A DNA stretch of 64,000 nt from Bacillus aerolatus (lineage in GTDB: Bacteria > Bacillota > Bacilli > Bacillales > Domibacillaceae): the NCBI RefSeq assembly GCF_009183655.1, contig NZ_WEIO01000006.1, forward strand, positions 159,039 through 223,038. The letters run 5' to 3'. This document shows positions 19,748 through 29,455 of this stretch, in pieces. Within the stretch, counting starts at the first letter, position 1, and each line of letters opens with the position of its first letter. Under the pieces are notes generated by a model. That model ran no database searches. It was not told the origin of the DNA and was given only the letters and a program-made list of their open reading frames with translations. The translations under genes and the position numbers were made by a program.

Positions 19748-20805
19748 GCACGAACCACTCCTTCAATAAAATCAAACACGGCTTTTTCTTCATTTGGCAG
19801 AACGACCGGCTTTTTCTTAATTTGTTCAATCGCCGTCTGAGGATCTTTCAAGCCATTGCCTGTCAGAACCGCTGCAATCGTTACGCCGGCCGGAATTTCA
19901 CCGGACTTGCGGTGTTTAATAATGCCGGCAATCGAAGCACAAGAAGCCGGCTCAGCAAAAATACCTTCTTCTTTCGTGATCAATTCAAACGCTTCTAAAA
20001 TTTCTTCATCCGTCACGAGATCGATTTTACCGCCGGATTCATCCCTTGCTGCAACCGCTTTATCCCAGCTTGCCGGGTTGCCGATACGGATCGCTGTTGC
20101 TACCGTTTCTGGCTGCTCAATAACCATGTCTTTCACAATGGCCGCTGCTCCTTCCGCTTCGAAACCATGCATTTTCGGAAGACCTGTGCCGAATTTTTCG
20201 TTATATTCTTTGAATCCTTTCCAGTAAGCCGTAATGTTGCCGGCATTGCCGACTGGAATCGCCAGAATATCTGGCGCTTTGCCGAGCTGGTCGCAAATTT
20301 CAAACGCTGCTGTTTTTTGCCCTTCGATCCGGTACGGGTTCACTGAGTTCACGAGCGTAATTGGTGAATGCTGGCTAATATTACGAACCATTGTTAACGC
20401 ATCATCAAAGTTTCCTTCAATCGAAACAATTTCTGCACCGTACATCATCGCCTGCGCCAGTTTTCCCATCGCAATCTTCCCTTCAGGAATAACGATGATC
20501 GCACGCATGCCTGCGCGGGCTGCATACGCAGCTGCAGCTGCTGATGTGTTTCCTGTAGATGCACAAATGACGGTGTTGCTTCCTTCTTCTTTCGCTTTTG
20601 CTACTGCCATCACCATACCACGGTCTTTAAAAGACCCAGTTGGATTCGTTCCTTCCGTTTTCACATGAAGATCGATATCAAGCTTTTTAGACAGGTTGTG
20701 GAGCGGAATCAACGGTGTGTTTCCTTCCATTAAAGATAATGCTGGTGTATTCTCAGTGATTGGTAAAAATTCTTTGTATTGTTTAATTAAACCTTCCCAC
20801 TTCAT
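19744..20805 (-). CDS. thrC: Threonine synthase
   Basis: ThrC converts phosphohomoserine to threonine with PLP. The 353-residue protein is the short Bacillus type. It shows the PLP lysine in [30 protein letters not shown], and the phosphate-binding [14 protein letters not shown]. The ATG overlaps the hom stop as ATGA, and its own stop overlaps the thrB start, so all three genes are translationally coupled. Confidence 0.97.
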   Translation of the reverse strand: MKWEGLIKQYKEFLPITENTPALSLMEGNTPLIPLHNLSKKLDIDLHVKTEGTNPTGSFKDRGMVMAVAKAKEEGSNTVICASTGNTSAAAAAYAARAGMRAIIVIPEGKIAMGKLAQAMMYGAEIVSIEGNFDDALTMVRNISQHSPITLVNSVNPYRIEGQKTAAFEICDQLGKAPDILAIPVGNAGNITAYWKGFKEYNEKFGTGLPKMHGFEAEGAAAIVKDMVIEQPETVATAIRIGNPASWDKAVAARDESGGKIDLVTDEEILEAFELITKEEGIFAEPASCASIAGIIKHRKSGEIPAGVTIAAVLTGNGLKDPQTAIEQIKKKPVVLPNEEKAVFDFIEGVVRA

Positions 20806-22103
20806 TTCGTTCCATCTCCTTCAACCCGGTAGAAGCTTTCCACTGCTTTTACAACATTTAGGTCATTTACTTGTGATAATACATTTTGATAATTTTCCAT
20901 TGATGCTTTATGAGTCACGATGACAATTTCCGCTAACCCTTCTTCTTCAAGCGGAAGCTGCAGAATTTTTTCAAAGCTGATCGAATGAGTGGAAAATAAT
21001 TTCGTCAGTTCAGAAAAAGCACCGACTTCATCTCTTACATGTAGACGGATAAAGTATTTAGCGAATCGCTCATCCGCTTGTTTTAACTGTCTTTCAAATT
21101 GCGGCGCCAGCACGCTGTGGCCATTGACGCCAAGGCGCATGTTTTTCACGACAGCGAGGACGTCACTGACGATCGAAGTAGCTGTTGGCAAGCTGCCTGC
21201 GCCCGGTCCGTAAAACATCGTTTCTCCAACCGCTTCTCCGTATACATATACGGCATTATATTCATCATGGACAGATGCAAGTGGATGGTCGTTCTCCAAA
21301 AACGTCGGCTGAACGCTGACTTCCGCCCGTTCATCTTCCTGATTAGCGTACCCGATTAATTTCATCGTATAACCAAGCATGCTGCCATACTTTAAATCAT
21401 CCTTTGACACGCTTGAAATTCCGCTCACTGAGACATCATCGAGTTCAATCTCCATCGAGAAAGCAAGACGGGCTAAAATCGCCATCTTGCGTGCCGCATC
21501 CAAGCCTTCCACGTCTGACGTCGGATCCGCTTCCGCAAAACCTAAATCTTGCGCATCTTTCAAAGCCGTCTCGTAAGAAAGCCCATCTTTCGTCATTTTC
21601 GTTAAAATATAGTTCGTCGTTCCATTAACGATTCCCATGATTTTTTGAATTTTATCAGAAGCAAGACCGTCTGCCAATCCTTTAATAATCGGTACACCAC
21701 CAGCCACACTTGCTTCATAAAGTAAATCACAGCCATTTTCAGCAGCTACTTTCTGCAGTTCTGAGCCATGAAGAGCAATCAAATCTTTGTTGGCTGTAAC
21801 GACTTGTTTCTTTAAATTCAAGGCATCAATTATGTATTTTCGCGTTTCTTCAATTCCGCCAATTACTTCAACGATTACATCAATGTCCGGATCATTGATC
21901 ACTTCATACGGGTCTGTAGTGAGGAGGCTGCTGTCAAGTTCGACATCACGAACTTTATCCGGGTTCTTCACTAATACTTTTTTAATAGATACCGGACATC
22001 CTACTTGGTGAACGAGCTGCTCTTGATGATTTTGAATCATCTTCACGACTCCTGTACCAACTGTGCCTAATCCTAATAAACCTACTTTAACGTTGTCTTT
22101 CAC
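20802..22103 (-). CDS. hom: Homoserine dehydrogenase
   Basis: Hom reduces aspartate semialdehyde to homoserine. The 433-residue protein begins with the nucleotide-binding [14 protein letters not shown], has the catalytic-domain signature around [11 protein letters not shown] and [11 protein letters not shown], and ends in an ACT domain (from about residue 350, [16 protein letters not shown]) that usually confers threonine inhibition. The start is GTG at 22101-22103, with GAGGTGAGG upstream. It heads the operon; no T-box or riboswitch was recognised in the leader. Confidence 0.97.
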   Translation of the reverse strand: MKDNVKVGLLGLGTVGTGVVKMIQNHQEQLVHQVGCPVSIKKVLVKNPDKVRDVELDSSLLTTDPYEVINDPDIDVIVEVIGGIEETRKYIIDALNLKKQVVTANKDLIALHGSELQKVAAENGCDLLYEASVAGGVPIIKGLADGLASDKIQKIMGIVNGTTNYILTKMTKDGLSYETALKDAQDLGFAEADPTSDVEGLDAARKMAILARLAFSMEIELDDVSVSGISSVSKDDLKYGSMLGYTMKLIGYANQEDERAEVSVQPTFLENDHPLASVHDEYNAVYVYGEAVGETMFYGPGAGSLPTATSIVSDVLAVVKNMRLGVNGHSVLAPQFERQLKQADERFAKYFIRLHVRDEVGAFSELTKLFSTHSISFEKILQLPLEEEGLAEIVIVTHKASMENYQNVLSQVNDLNVVKAVESFYRVEGDGTK

Positions 22104-22371
22104 TTTTCCTCACCTCTGTGTGTTTTTCTAGTGTACATTTGTTCTTTCATAGTAGACATTATATATGCTTCTTTCAATTATTACAACCTATCATTTTACT
22201 AAAATAAAATCTTTTTCCTCTTTTCTAAATTTTATAAAAGATTTCCGCTTCTTTCAACTTTATTTAATTACAAAAAGAGCTGTCCTCAGTGGCTTGGCTA
22301 TTACGACTGACCTTATGCACAAACCGGGCTTAAACGTGGAGAATTTCGTTTAACCTATGTACAAAAAAAGT
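22104..22371. other. Intergenic, hom promoter region; otherwise nothing recognised
   Basis: The segment between hom and the following terminator contains AT-rich promoter-like DNA next to hom and a GC-richer stretch (about 22265-22345) in which I recognise no gene, repeat or RNA element. Confidence 0.3.
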
Positions 22372-22408
22372 GGGCTATACAGTCAAATGAACTCTGACTG
22401 TATAGCCC
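22372..22408 (-). terminator. Terminator after the yyaL remnant
   Basis: GGGCTATACAGTC (22372-22384) and GACTGTATAGCCC (22396-22408) form a perfect 13-bp stem with an 11-base loop; on the minus strand a run of seven T residues follows. Confidence 0.85.
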
Positions 22409-22418
22409 TCCTCTTACT

Positions 22419-22744
22419 TTATTCTTTTTTTAAAACCTCTCTCGCTTCCTCGAGCGTAATCAACGGCTGTTGACACGCATAGTTTTCACACACGTAGACG
22501 AGCATTTCTCCCAGTGTATCCAGTTCAGGGAAATCCCAAAGCGATGCTTTTTCCGTCCACACATCGAAAGGGTGAAAATCTGCTTTTAGCTCCATAAGCA
22601 ATTGTTTTTTTCATCACTGCTTCCTGCAAAAGCGATTTCACGCCCGCCTTCATATAAAGCGATAACCGCCTGCATCATATACAGCACGCCAACTGGCTGC
22701 TCGTTCAATTCCAAAGCAAAATGCCTGACAAGCTCAGGGAACAT
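22419..22744 (-). pseudogene. C-terminal remnant of a YyaL-like thioredoxin-domain protein, frameshifted
   Basis: Two overlapping frames together spell a continuous C-terminal piece, from MFPELVRHFALEL through QAVIALYEGGREIAFAGSSDEK to YVCENYACQQPLITLEEAR. The final segment is characteristic of YyaL/spermatogenesis-associated protein 20 family proteins, which are normally near 690 residues. Only about 108 remain. The break falls in an A7 run (near 22597-22603); one more A would join the frames. The 5' part is replaced by the neighbouring protease gene, whose end touches this fragment. It keeps its own strong terminator. Function is lost in any case because most of the protein is missing. Confidence 0.65.
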
Positions 22745-23682
22745 GATTGGCGAACTCTGTTGTTCTTGTGCAACCTTCTCCCGTACAACCAGTATCAGGA
22801 CATATGTGTAATACATTACAGTTGCCGTCCGTCAAAAAATCGCTTTCTCCGCGAACTAATATACCTTCAACTTCATGGGTGTTACTGTTGAAAACAGGTG
22901 ACCCAGAATTTCCTGAAATGTATCAAGATTGGCCATGAAAAAAGCAGCTGGCTGGTTGTATCGTACATTTGCCCCACTAGCAAACTTGGCAGGAATCCCC
23001 TTTGGATGACCTATCACATAAACACCTTGTCCATCCGGAATTCTTCCAGTTCTTCGGATTCTAAGGACGGGATGATTGGTCACAGGTCGATCAATTTCAA
23101 CTAGGGACCAATCAGCCTCAATGTTGTTCTGCTGACGTGCTATAACTCTCACGCCTCGATATATTTCCGTATTGTTAATCACAGTTCGTGCAGTCGAATC
23201 ATCAAGCATTTGAAAACCAAAAACAAATCGAATGTTTTTCGCATTATTTTGATTCACACAATGTCCTGCCGTTGCAATGATGTTTGGTGCAACAAGAAAC
23301 CCAGAACAGAACGCTCCGGCTGGCTGATTACGAAACGGTTCCGTAGAGCACAAAACATTAGATTCGCCAAAATTTCGTGTCTTAAGAGTAGATGTTCCAT
23401 TCCCATTGTTGATAATATTTCCAGCTTTGAAGAGAGCAACCACACTGTTTGCATTACTTACAACTTCTAGGTCAGTTACTTGAAAAATATCCACACGATC
23501 ATCGGTTCCGTATATAACCTCCAACATATCATCCGGTCTATTTTTTTTAGAGCCTCAATAATATCACTGGTTTGAAAATCGCTAAGTACTTCATTACCAA
23601 TCTCATTAGACTCCCGTAACCTTAGTTCATGTAATAATTCATCAGGAGAAAAGTTTTCCAATGCTCTAATTATCTGCGACAT
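22734..23682 (-). pseudogene. Trypsin-like serine protease with two frameshifts
   Basis: The start at 23682 (ATG, MSQIIRALENFSPDELLHEL) follows AAAGGTGG. The reading frame is interrupted at an A8 run (plus 23541-23548) and again at plus 22912-22913; one extra base at each site restores a continuous protein of about 315 residues. The restored protein has His in TAGHCV, Asp in EADWSLVEID and Ser in QGNSGSPVF, followed by a Cys-rich tail (NCNVLHICPDTGCTGEGC). No signal peptide is evident. As sequenced, the serine nucleophile is out of frame, so the product would be inactive. Confidence 0.75.
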
Positions 23683-24006
23683 TGTTTGTTCCACCTTTCT
23701 TGTGAGCGAATAAAATATCATATTTGAAAAAATCACCAGGAACCTATGACAAATGGTCATCAAGAGCAACAGTTCTTAACATTTTCTCCTCTTTCCAAAG
23801 TTATATGTAAAATCACTACTGCTGCATTGTTTTTTAATATTCAAAATACACGTAGTTATAAAGATAGCTTCAGGGTTTCGCAATGATGAATACATCCGCA
23901 GCTAAATGCAGGACATGTTCAAGAAAAAACTCCAATAGAAGATCAACGATAAAACCTAATTTATCGCAATACGTCTTAAAGTCACTATATAGGCTTTCTG
24001 GAAGGC
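23683..24006. other. No gene recognised; promoter side of the protease gene
   Basis: The segment contains the presumed minus-strand promoter of the protease and then degenerate sequence with short open frames that match nothing I recognise. Confidence 0.3.
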
Positions 24007-24318
24007 GTGCAGTCAATACCTTTGTTTTTTCTTTCCTTGATAGAGAAATGGTCGATGCTACCTGTTACAATAGGGACCATTGGTAGTTATACCGTTATAG
24101 TCACAGCGCTTGATGCCGTTATTTTTGGACTGTTAGCTGATAAAATAGGAAGAAAAAAACCATTGTATGGAACGAGTAAAGAAGCTGTGTTAAATCAAGT
24201 GTATTTGGCGATGATCGTTTATTGCTTAACCGTGCTGGCTCAGATCTCAAAATACTCGATTCTTCTGATCACCCGGTGGCTGAAGGAGCTTTCGTGGAAG
24301 CCTTGTGAGTCATGCTAA
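24007..24318 (+). pseudogene. Chimeric remnant: MFS transporter piece joined to IS4-type transposase C-terminus
   Basis: A 103-codon frame reads first as an MFS loop (TALDAVIFGLLADKIGRKK) and then changes to a segment resembling the end of an IS4-family transposase (YGTSKEAVLNQVYLAMIVYCL, followed by ITRWLKELSWKPCES). Both parts are short fragments without the rest of their genes. No terminal inverted repeats or target duplication were identified. It most likely marks an old insertion and deletion scar. Confidence 0.5.
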
Positions 24319-24338
24319 ATATTGCATCGCACACAAAA

Positions 24339-24371
24339 AAGCCGAAATCACCTTAGAGGATCAATCGGCTT
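24339..24371. terminator. Weak bidirectional hairpin
   Basis: AAGCCGA (24339-24345) and TCGGCTT (24365-24371) pair across a 19-base loop; T-rich sequence flanks both sides. It lies downstream of bluB on the minus strand. Confidence 0.5.
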
Positions 24372-24452
24372 AATATTTTTATCTACTTATTTATCTTTAT
24401 TTTGTAAATTAAATATCATTCGCGACTTTAGATGATTCCGCAGTATGGTTGT

Positions 24453-25094
24453 CTATTGTGACTCCCATTTATTTTGAAAAATAAGGTCATTTAATGATCG
24501 TCTTTTTTCCCAATTAGCTAACTCTAGAAGAGGTTTTTCTGGATATTGATCTGTGTAACCAATAGACATAAGCGCAATGGGATCAATATGAGGTGGAATG
24601 TCTAAAATATCACGAATGTCATTTTTTTTGTAAAAACTCACCCACCCCATGGCTAACCCTTCAGAACAAGCTGCTAACCACATATTTTGAATAGCGCAGG
24701 CTGTTGAAAGAATGTCCGTTTCTGGAATAGAATTACGTCCTAATACATGTGACCCTCCCCTAGTTGGGTCACATGTTACACAAATAGTTAAAGGAGCTTC
24801 TTTCAGCCCTTCCACTTTGAGGCTTAAAAACTTATTTTCTTTTTCTCCTTCATAATGAATAGCTAGTGCTCTTCGCTCTTTATCTGCTGCCCAAGCCAGT
24901 CGTTCTTTAACTTCTTGAGAAGAAATGACAATAAAGTTCCAAGGTTGCATAAATCCTACCGAGGGGGCGTGATGAGCAGCATCCAATATTTTATGTATGA
25001 CTTTCATTGGGACTGGACTTGGTAAAAAACTCCGAATATCTCTTCTGCTATATATAGCTTTATAGACTGCTTCCGTTTCTTCTTTAGTAAACAT
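24453..25094 (-). CDS. bluB: 5,6-dimethylbenzimidazole synthase (BluB-like flavin destructase)
   Basis: BluB breaks down reduced FMN with oxygen to make dimethylbenzimidazole, the lower ligand of vitamin B12. The 213-residue nitroreductase-fold protein has the BluB signatures RRDIRSFLPSPVP, AAHHAPSVGFMQPWNF, VLGRNSIPETDILSTACAIQ, and GMGWVSF-like AMGWVSFYKK. Ordinary nitroreductases lack this combination. No other cobalamin synthesis genes are present, but a B12-dependent mutase cluster lies just upstream in the same direction, which gives a reason for its location. ATG at 25094, with GAGGAG upstream. Confidence 0.82.
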   Translation of the reverse strand: MFTKEETEAVYKAIYSRRDIRSFLPSPVPMKVIHKILDAAHHAPSVGFMQPWNFIVISSQEVKERLAWAADKERRALAIHYEGEKENKFLSLKVEGLKEAPLTICVTCDPTRGGSHVLGRNSIPETDILSTACAIQNMWLAACSEGLAMGWVSFYKKNDIRDILDIPPHIDPIALMSIGYTDQYPEKPLLELANWEKRRSLNDLIFQNKWESQ

Positions 25095-25282
25095 ATTTCT
25101 CCTCCTTCATCTTTAAATACTTCTATATACAATTAAATCTTATCACACATTAATAAATGGATAGCTGCATAATAGCTATCCATCGAGTTGGCTATATTAA
25201 AAAAGTTTAAACCCACTAACCATAGGGGGAATCTCAGCTGTCAATATTTATATCAAGATGACCCCGCTTAAAACTCAGCTAG

Positions 25283-25615
25283 CTATGAAATAACTTTCTC
25301 CCACGCATCCTCATCCATTTTTGTCAATAAACCATCAATCGTAATTCCCGCGTTATTTATTAATATATCTATTTTCCCGAAAGTACTGATTGTTTTTTGA
25401 AACATATATTCTATTTGTTTTGTATCCGAAACGTCAGCATGGATAAATACTATGTGTTCATCATTATTAAACTCATTTAGAGTGTTATTACCTGCTTCTT
25501 CATTAAAATCACTAATTACTACTTTTGCCCCTTCCTGCAGAAACTTCTTTGCTGTTACTTTTCCAATACCGCTTGCTCCACCGGTAATTAATGCCACTTT
25601 CCCTTCTAGTTTCAT
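25283..25615 (-). pseudogene. Truncated short-chain dehydrogenase/reductase
   Basis: The N-terminal 110 residues of an SDR are intact: the dinucleotide-binding TGGASGIGK, then ADVSD and the ILINNAGI motif, ending at DEDAWEKVIS followed by a stop. The catalytic Ser and Tyr-x-x-x-Lys and the substrate-binding half are absent, and the downstream 188 bases do not encode them in any frame I examined. The start is ATG at 25615 with AGGGGTG upstream. By position it may once have been the hydroxyacyl-CoA dehydrogenase of the adjacent CoA-ester pathway. Confidence 0.8.
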
Positions 25616-25724
25616 AACATTTCACCCCTTATTTACTTACCTTTGTAAATAAGAGAGAGGTCGCGTAATCTTTGTCATCTACACTCCCTCTCTTTGTGTT
25701 CTTATTCTTACTGTACATCCTCTG

Positions 25725-27116
25725 TTAACTTTTAAAATTACGTTTATCGATGACTCGCTTTGCTTTAAACTGAGTTCTTTCCAACACGCCAAGGGGCAGC
25801 AAGTCAATTTTAAAAGTAACCCCTGTTTCTCTCTTCAGTTCCCTGGAAATCTGATTTTTTAATTCTTTTTGATCTCTAGTTCCTAATGTTTCGCATTGTA
25901 CAGTGACTTCATCCATTATGTTTTCACGCGTAACAATCATCACAAACTCTTCTCCAAGTCCATCAATTCTTCGGATTACATTTTCTATCAGACTCGCGTA
26001 AACATTTACTCCTCGAACAGTAACCATGTCATCAATTCGCCCGTAAATTCCTTTTGGCAAACGTGGATAGACACGACCGCAGGCACATGGTTCATCTGTC
26101 CATGTTGTCAAATCTCCTGACCAGTAACGAATCATTGGCTGAGACGTTCTTTCTAAAGGTGTATACACAGGTACTCCCTCTTCACCATATGGTACGAGTT
26201 TTTTGCTATGTTGATCCACTACCTCTGTATAAACTATATCCTGCCATAAATGCACTCCTTGACGATGTTTACATTCAGTATTGCTCATCCAAGGTGTAAC
26301 TTCAGCCATCGTACCTGAGTCAATACAAATACCACCAAAAGTATCTTCAATTTTTTGCTTTGTTGAAGGAACACCGGCTCCCGGTTCACCAGAAAAGAAT
26401 AAAATTCTAAAGCCAAACTGTTTAGGATCAACACCTAATTCCTTTGCTTTTTCAGCAAGATACAAAGCATAGGACGGGGTACCATAAAATACAGTCGGTT
26501 TTATTTCCTTTAACCAAGATACTGCTTTTTCTGTTTGCCCTGATTGTCCCGCTCCAAATGGAAATGTTTTCGCTCCCAATCTTTCAGCCCCAATAAGCGC
26601 TCCCCAGCTGCCGATATACAAACTAAGTGGTGAAGCAATAAATACTAGGTCACTAGGGCGCATACCAAAACTCCACATTATGCGTGCATGCTGATGAGCA
26701 ATTCTTTCCCAATCTTCTTTACCAAATGAAAATACGGTTGGTTTGCCGGTGGTTCCAGAAGTTCCTTGAATACGATGGACTTCTGAAGGCGCAACACAAA
26801 CATTTGAACCAAAAGGCGCGTATTCTTCCAAGTCTTCCCTTACTTCTGCCTTCGTCGTAATAGGTACCTCTTCGAACTCTTTTAAATTTTTAATATCGTT
26901 TGGGTGAAAACCAACTTTATTCCACTTTCTCTGATAAAATACTGATTTTTCATATGCATACTGCATCACGTTCTTTAATTTAAAAAAAACCAATTCATCC
27001 AGATCTTCTTTAGAAGCAGTTTCAATATCTCTATACCAGTATTTTTCATGTTCATCCGGCAAATACTCACTATCATATTTTGGCGGCCAGTGTTGCAAAA
27101 GCGAGGTTTTCATCAT
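25725..27116 (-). CDS. Phenylacetate-CoA ligase-like acyl-CoA synthetase
   Basis: The 463-residue adenylate-forming enzyme has the P-loop-like ATP motif GTSGTTGKPT (about residue 118), the YGTPSYAL and MAEVTPWMS segments, the RYWSGDLTTW motif and a C-terminal domain with RIDDMVTVRGVNVY, all in the PaaK order. It should activate a carboxylic acid to its CoA thioester. It sits upstream of bluB and the truncated SDR and downstream of a B12-dependent acyl-CoA mutase, so its product is likely the mutase substrate. 2-Hydroxyisobutyryl-CoA ligases that serve B12 mutases are, as I recall, also PaaK-like; the actual acid here is unknown. A GGAGGAAGG site precedes the tandem ATGs. Confidence 0.82.
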   Translation of the reverse strand: MMKTSLLQHWPPKYDSEYLPDEHEKYWYRDIETASKEDLDELVFFKLKNVMQYAYEKSVFYQRKWNKVGFHPNDIKNLKEFEEVPITTKAEVREDLEEYAPFGSNVCVAPSEVHRIQGTSGTTGKPTVFSFGKEDWERIAHQHARIMWSFGMRPSDLVFIASPLSLYIGSWGALIGAERLGAKTFPFGAGQSGQTEKAVSWLKEIKPTVFYGTPSYALYLAEKAKELGVDPKQFGFRILFFSGEPGAGVPSTKQKIEDTFGGICIDSGTMAEVTPWMSNTECKHRQGVHLWQDIVYTEVVDQHSKKLVPYGEEGVPVYTPLERTSQPMIRYWSGDLTTWTDEPCACGRVYPRLPKGIYGRIDDMVTVRGVNVYASLIENVIRRIDGLGEEFVMIVTRENIMDEVTVQCETLGTRDQKELKNQISRELKRETGVTFKIDLLPLGVLERTQFKAKRVIDKRNFKS

Positions 27117-27280
27117 ATTTCCTTCCTCCGTTTGATTGGTTTATTAGAAAAGCTTCCATAAGTAATATTGCAGCATATTAGCTATTTGCAAATTTCTTAT
27201 ATATCCATTCTATACACGACTTCAAAAGAGTCATTTAGCAGAGGCGATGATAGTCAACACTCATCACCCCTTGTGCCATT

Positions 27281-27673
27281 TTAGGCGATGCTGTTTTTTA
27301 CTTTCGAACGGATAAATTCAGCTATACTTTCAATTCTTGTTTCAGGACCAAATACTTCAGCAATGCCCGCTTCTTGGAGTAGAGGTATATCATCTTCCGG
27401 AATGACTCCCCCCATTATGATTAAAGCATCTACGCCTTTTTCCTGGGCAATTTTCACCACTTTTGGTCCTAACGTTAAGTGGTTGCCACCAAGTGTACTC
27501 AACCCTATTACATCGGCACCTTCTTGAATGGCGGCGTCAACAATTTGTTCCGGAAATTGATTGCCTAAATAAACAACTTCCATCCCTTCATCTCTTAACA
27601 TCCTGGAAACTACTAACGCACCACGCCAATGAATATCCAATCCTAATTTAGCCATTACTACTTTTACTTGCAT
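27281..27673 (-). CDS. B12-binding small subunit of acyl-CoA mutase
   Basis: This 130-residue protein is a free-standing cobalamin-binding domain. It contains the base-off motif D-x-H-x-x-G in GLDIHWRGA, whose His coordinates cobalt, then the typical SxL turn (IGLSTLGGNH) and GGVIPEDD. I chose the ATG at 27671-27673 after GGGAGG; an upstream in-frame start adds a poorly supported 13-residue tail. It follows the large subunit by about 43 bp. A two-subunit layout is typical of isobutyryl-CoA and 2-hydroxyisobutyryl-CoA mutases rather than single-chain methylmalonyl-CoA mutase. Confidence 0.88.
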   Translation of the reverse strand: MQVKVVMAKLGLDIHWRGALVVSRMLRDEGMEVVYLGNQFPEQIVDAAIQEGADVIGLSTLGGNHLTLGPKVVKIAQEKGVDALIIMGGVIPEDDIPLLQEAGIAEVFGPETRIESIAEFIRSKVKNSIA

Positions 27674-27716
27674 GAAGAAGCCCTCCCTTTTCCTTCTATT
27701 TAGAATTTTCAAACAA

Positions 27717-29429
27717 TCACGCTAATGGGAATTGCCAAAGTCCAAATTCTTCACGAAAAACTTCTTCGATTTCACCTAATGTAGCATAGGCCAATACAGC
27801 ATCTTTTATATACGGCATAAGATTCACATCTTCGTGGCATTTTTCTCTTAACACATTTATAGCTGCTTCTACTTTTGCTTGATCTCTTTTCTGCCGGAGT
27901 TTTTCTAATTTTTCTTTTTGACGTTTTTCAGCAGATTCAGGATATCTGAACACTTCTACTTTTGTATTTCTTTGTTCAGTAGGAAAATAATTCAGACCAA
28001 CTATTTTGTGCTTACCACTTTCAATATCTTTCTGCATTTCATAAGCAAAATCTGAAATTTCTCGATGCAGCCAACCACTTTCGACTACCGATACTAATCC
28101 GCCTTTAGATTCAATTTCAGCAATATAATCACGTATTCTTTGAGCCATTTCTTGTGTTAATTTCTCAACAAAGTATGATCCAGCAAGCGGATCTACTGTA
28201 TTTACTACATTAGTTTCTGCTTGTATGATTTGTTGTGTTCTAATTGAGATTAAAGCTGATTCCTCGGTTGGAGCAGAATATGCTTCATCATAAGAGTCAA
28301 CATGCAGCGACTGTGCTCCGCCTAACACTGCCGCAAGCCCTTGAATAGCTGAACGGGCAATGTTGTTAAGCGGCTCAACTTTTGTCAAAGTAATTCCGGC
28401 TGTTTGGACATGAAATCTCATTAAATGAGATTTTGTTTCTTGAGCGTTAAATCGCTCTTTCATTACTTCATGCCACACTAGTCTTGATGCTCTACATTTA
28501 GCAATTTCTTCAAAGAAATCATTAAATAAGTTCCAGAAGAACGATAATCTTTTAGCAAAATCATCAATTTTATTGCCTCTTCTAATTAACTCTTCTGAAG
28601 TGGCAATAGCATTAGCGATAGCACAAGCAACTTCTTGAACAGCTGTTGTTCCTGCTTCACGCAAATTGTATCCGTTGTAGCTGACAGGGTTCCATCTAGG
28701 TAGATTTTTACTTGCGTATTCAATTGCGTCACATTGTAATCTAAATGAAGCCTTCGGCGGCAATACCTCCAGCGAACTTCCAATAGCCGTCTCCATTAAA
28801 AAGTCGTTTTGATTCGTACCCGATAGTTTCTCTAAAGGAATGCCCTTTTTTTCTGCCATAGCTGCAAACATAGCCATAACAACCACTGTTGTACTTGGCA
28901 GGTGAGTAACGATATTACTTGAAATTTCATCAATCGGAATACCATCATATAGAGCTTCCACGTCTTCGATTGAATCAATAGCTACTCCTGCAGCACCTAC
29001 ATGGCCTTCTCCCTCTGGATCATCTGAATCGTATCCCCGGATGGTAGGAAGATCTAATACAACACTCGTACCTGTAGCACCATTTTTCAGGAGGAATTTA
29101 AAACGTTCATTTGTATCTTCTGGCGTTCCAAAACCTGCAATTTGCCGCACTGTAAACAATCTGCCTCGATACATATTAGGATAAACACCGCGAACATAAG
29201 GAGCTTCCCCAGAAAAACCAATATCTTTAAGATAATCAATATCCTTAATATCATCCGGAGTATAAAGTAGATTGACAGGAATACCCGAATCAGAATAATA
29301 TTGCCCTTCACCTACTTTTCCTTTTACCGTATTCTGTTGCCAATGCTCTTTTTGAGCTTCAATTTCCTGGATTACTTCCCGATCAAAGAGCTTTTTTTCT
29401 TGATTTACATTTGTAGTATTGTTTGACAT
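27717..29429 (-). CDS. B12-dependent acyl-CoA mutase, large subunit, atypical active site
   Basis: The 570-residue protein covers the substrate-binding barrel of the methylmalonyl-CoA mutase superfamily (TVRQIAGFGTPEDTNERF, GYDSDDPEGEGHVG, SGTNQNDFLMET, EAGTTAVQE). Compared from memory with family members, Ile97 stands where methylmalonyl-CoA mutase has Tyr89; Ile is found at that place in 2-hydroxyisobutyryl-CoA mutase. Val124 occupies the position of the latter's Asp117. Ser218 replaces the carboxylate-binding Arg207, and Asn255 replaces the nearly invariant His244 (GYN instead of GYH). It is therefore unlikely to use methylmalonyl-CoA, and its substrate may be new. The gene lies between meaB and the small subunit in one transcriptional unit. 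Confidence 0.85.
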   Translation of the reverse strand: MSNNTTNVNQEKKLFDREVIQEIEAQKEHWQQNTVKGKVGEGQYYSDSGIPVNLLYTPDDIKDIDYLKDIGFSGEAPYVRGVYPNMYRGRLFTVRQIAGFGTPEDTNERFKFLLKNGATGTSVVLDLPTIRGYDSDDPEGEGHVGAAGVAIDSIEDVEALYDGIPIDEISSNIVTHLPSTTVVVMAMFAAMAEKKGIPLEKLSGTNQNDFLMETAIGSSLEVLPPKASFRLQCDAIEYASKNLPRWNPVSYNGYNLREAGTTAVQEVACAIANAIATSEELIRRGNKIDDFAKRLSFFWNLFNDFFEEIAKCRASRLVWHEVMKERFNAQETKSHLMRFHVQTAGITLTKVEPLNNIARSAIQGLAAVLGGAQSLHVDSYDEAYSAPTEESALISIRTQQIIQAETNVVNTVDPLAGSYFVEKLTQEMAQRIRDYIAEIESKGGLVSVVESGWLHREISDFAYEMQKDIESGKHKIVGLNYFPTEQRNTKVEVFRYPESAEKRQKEKLEKLRQKRDQAKVEAAINVLREKCHEDVNLMPYIKDAVLAYATLGEIEEVFREEFGLWQFPLA

Positions 29430-29455
29430 AGCAACCTCCAGGTTTAAGATTATTT

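Noticed and set aside
22586..22816. Taking the 76-codon frame as one gene beginning at 22816
   Set aside because: Its first 24 codons are an out-of-frame reading of the protease C-terminus; only the part from about 22744 belongs to the yyaL remnant.
23883..24086. Plus-strand 67-codon frame before the IS4/MFS relic
   Set aside because: No ribosome site, no recognisable domain, and partial overlap with the relic in another frame.
27281..29429. Calling the mutase a methylmalonyl-CoA mutase
   Set aside because: The two-subunit layout and the Tyr89, Arg207 and His244 replacements argue against methylmalonyl-CoA as substrate.
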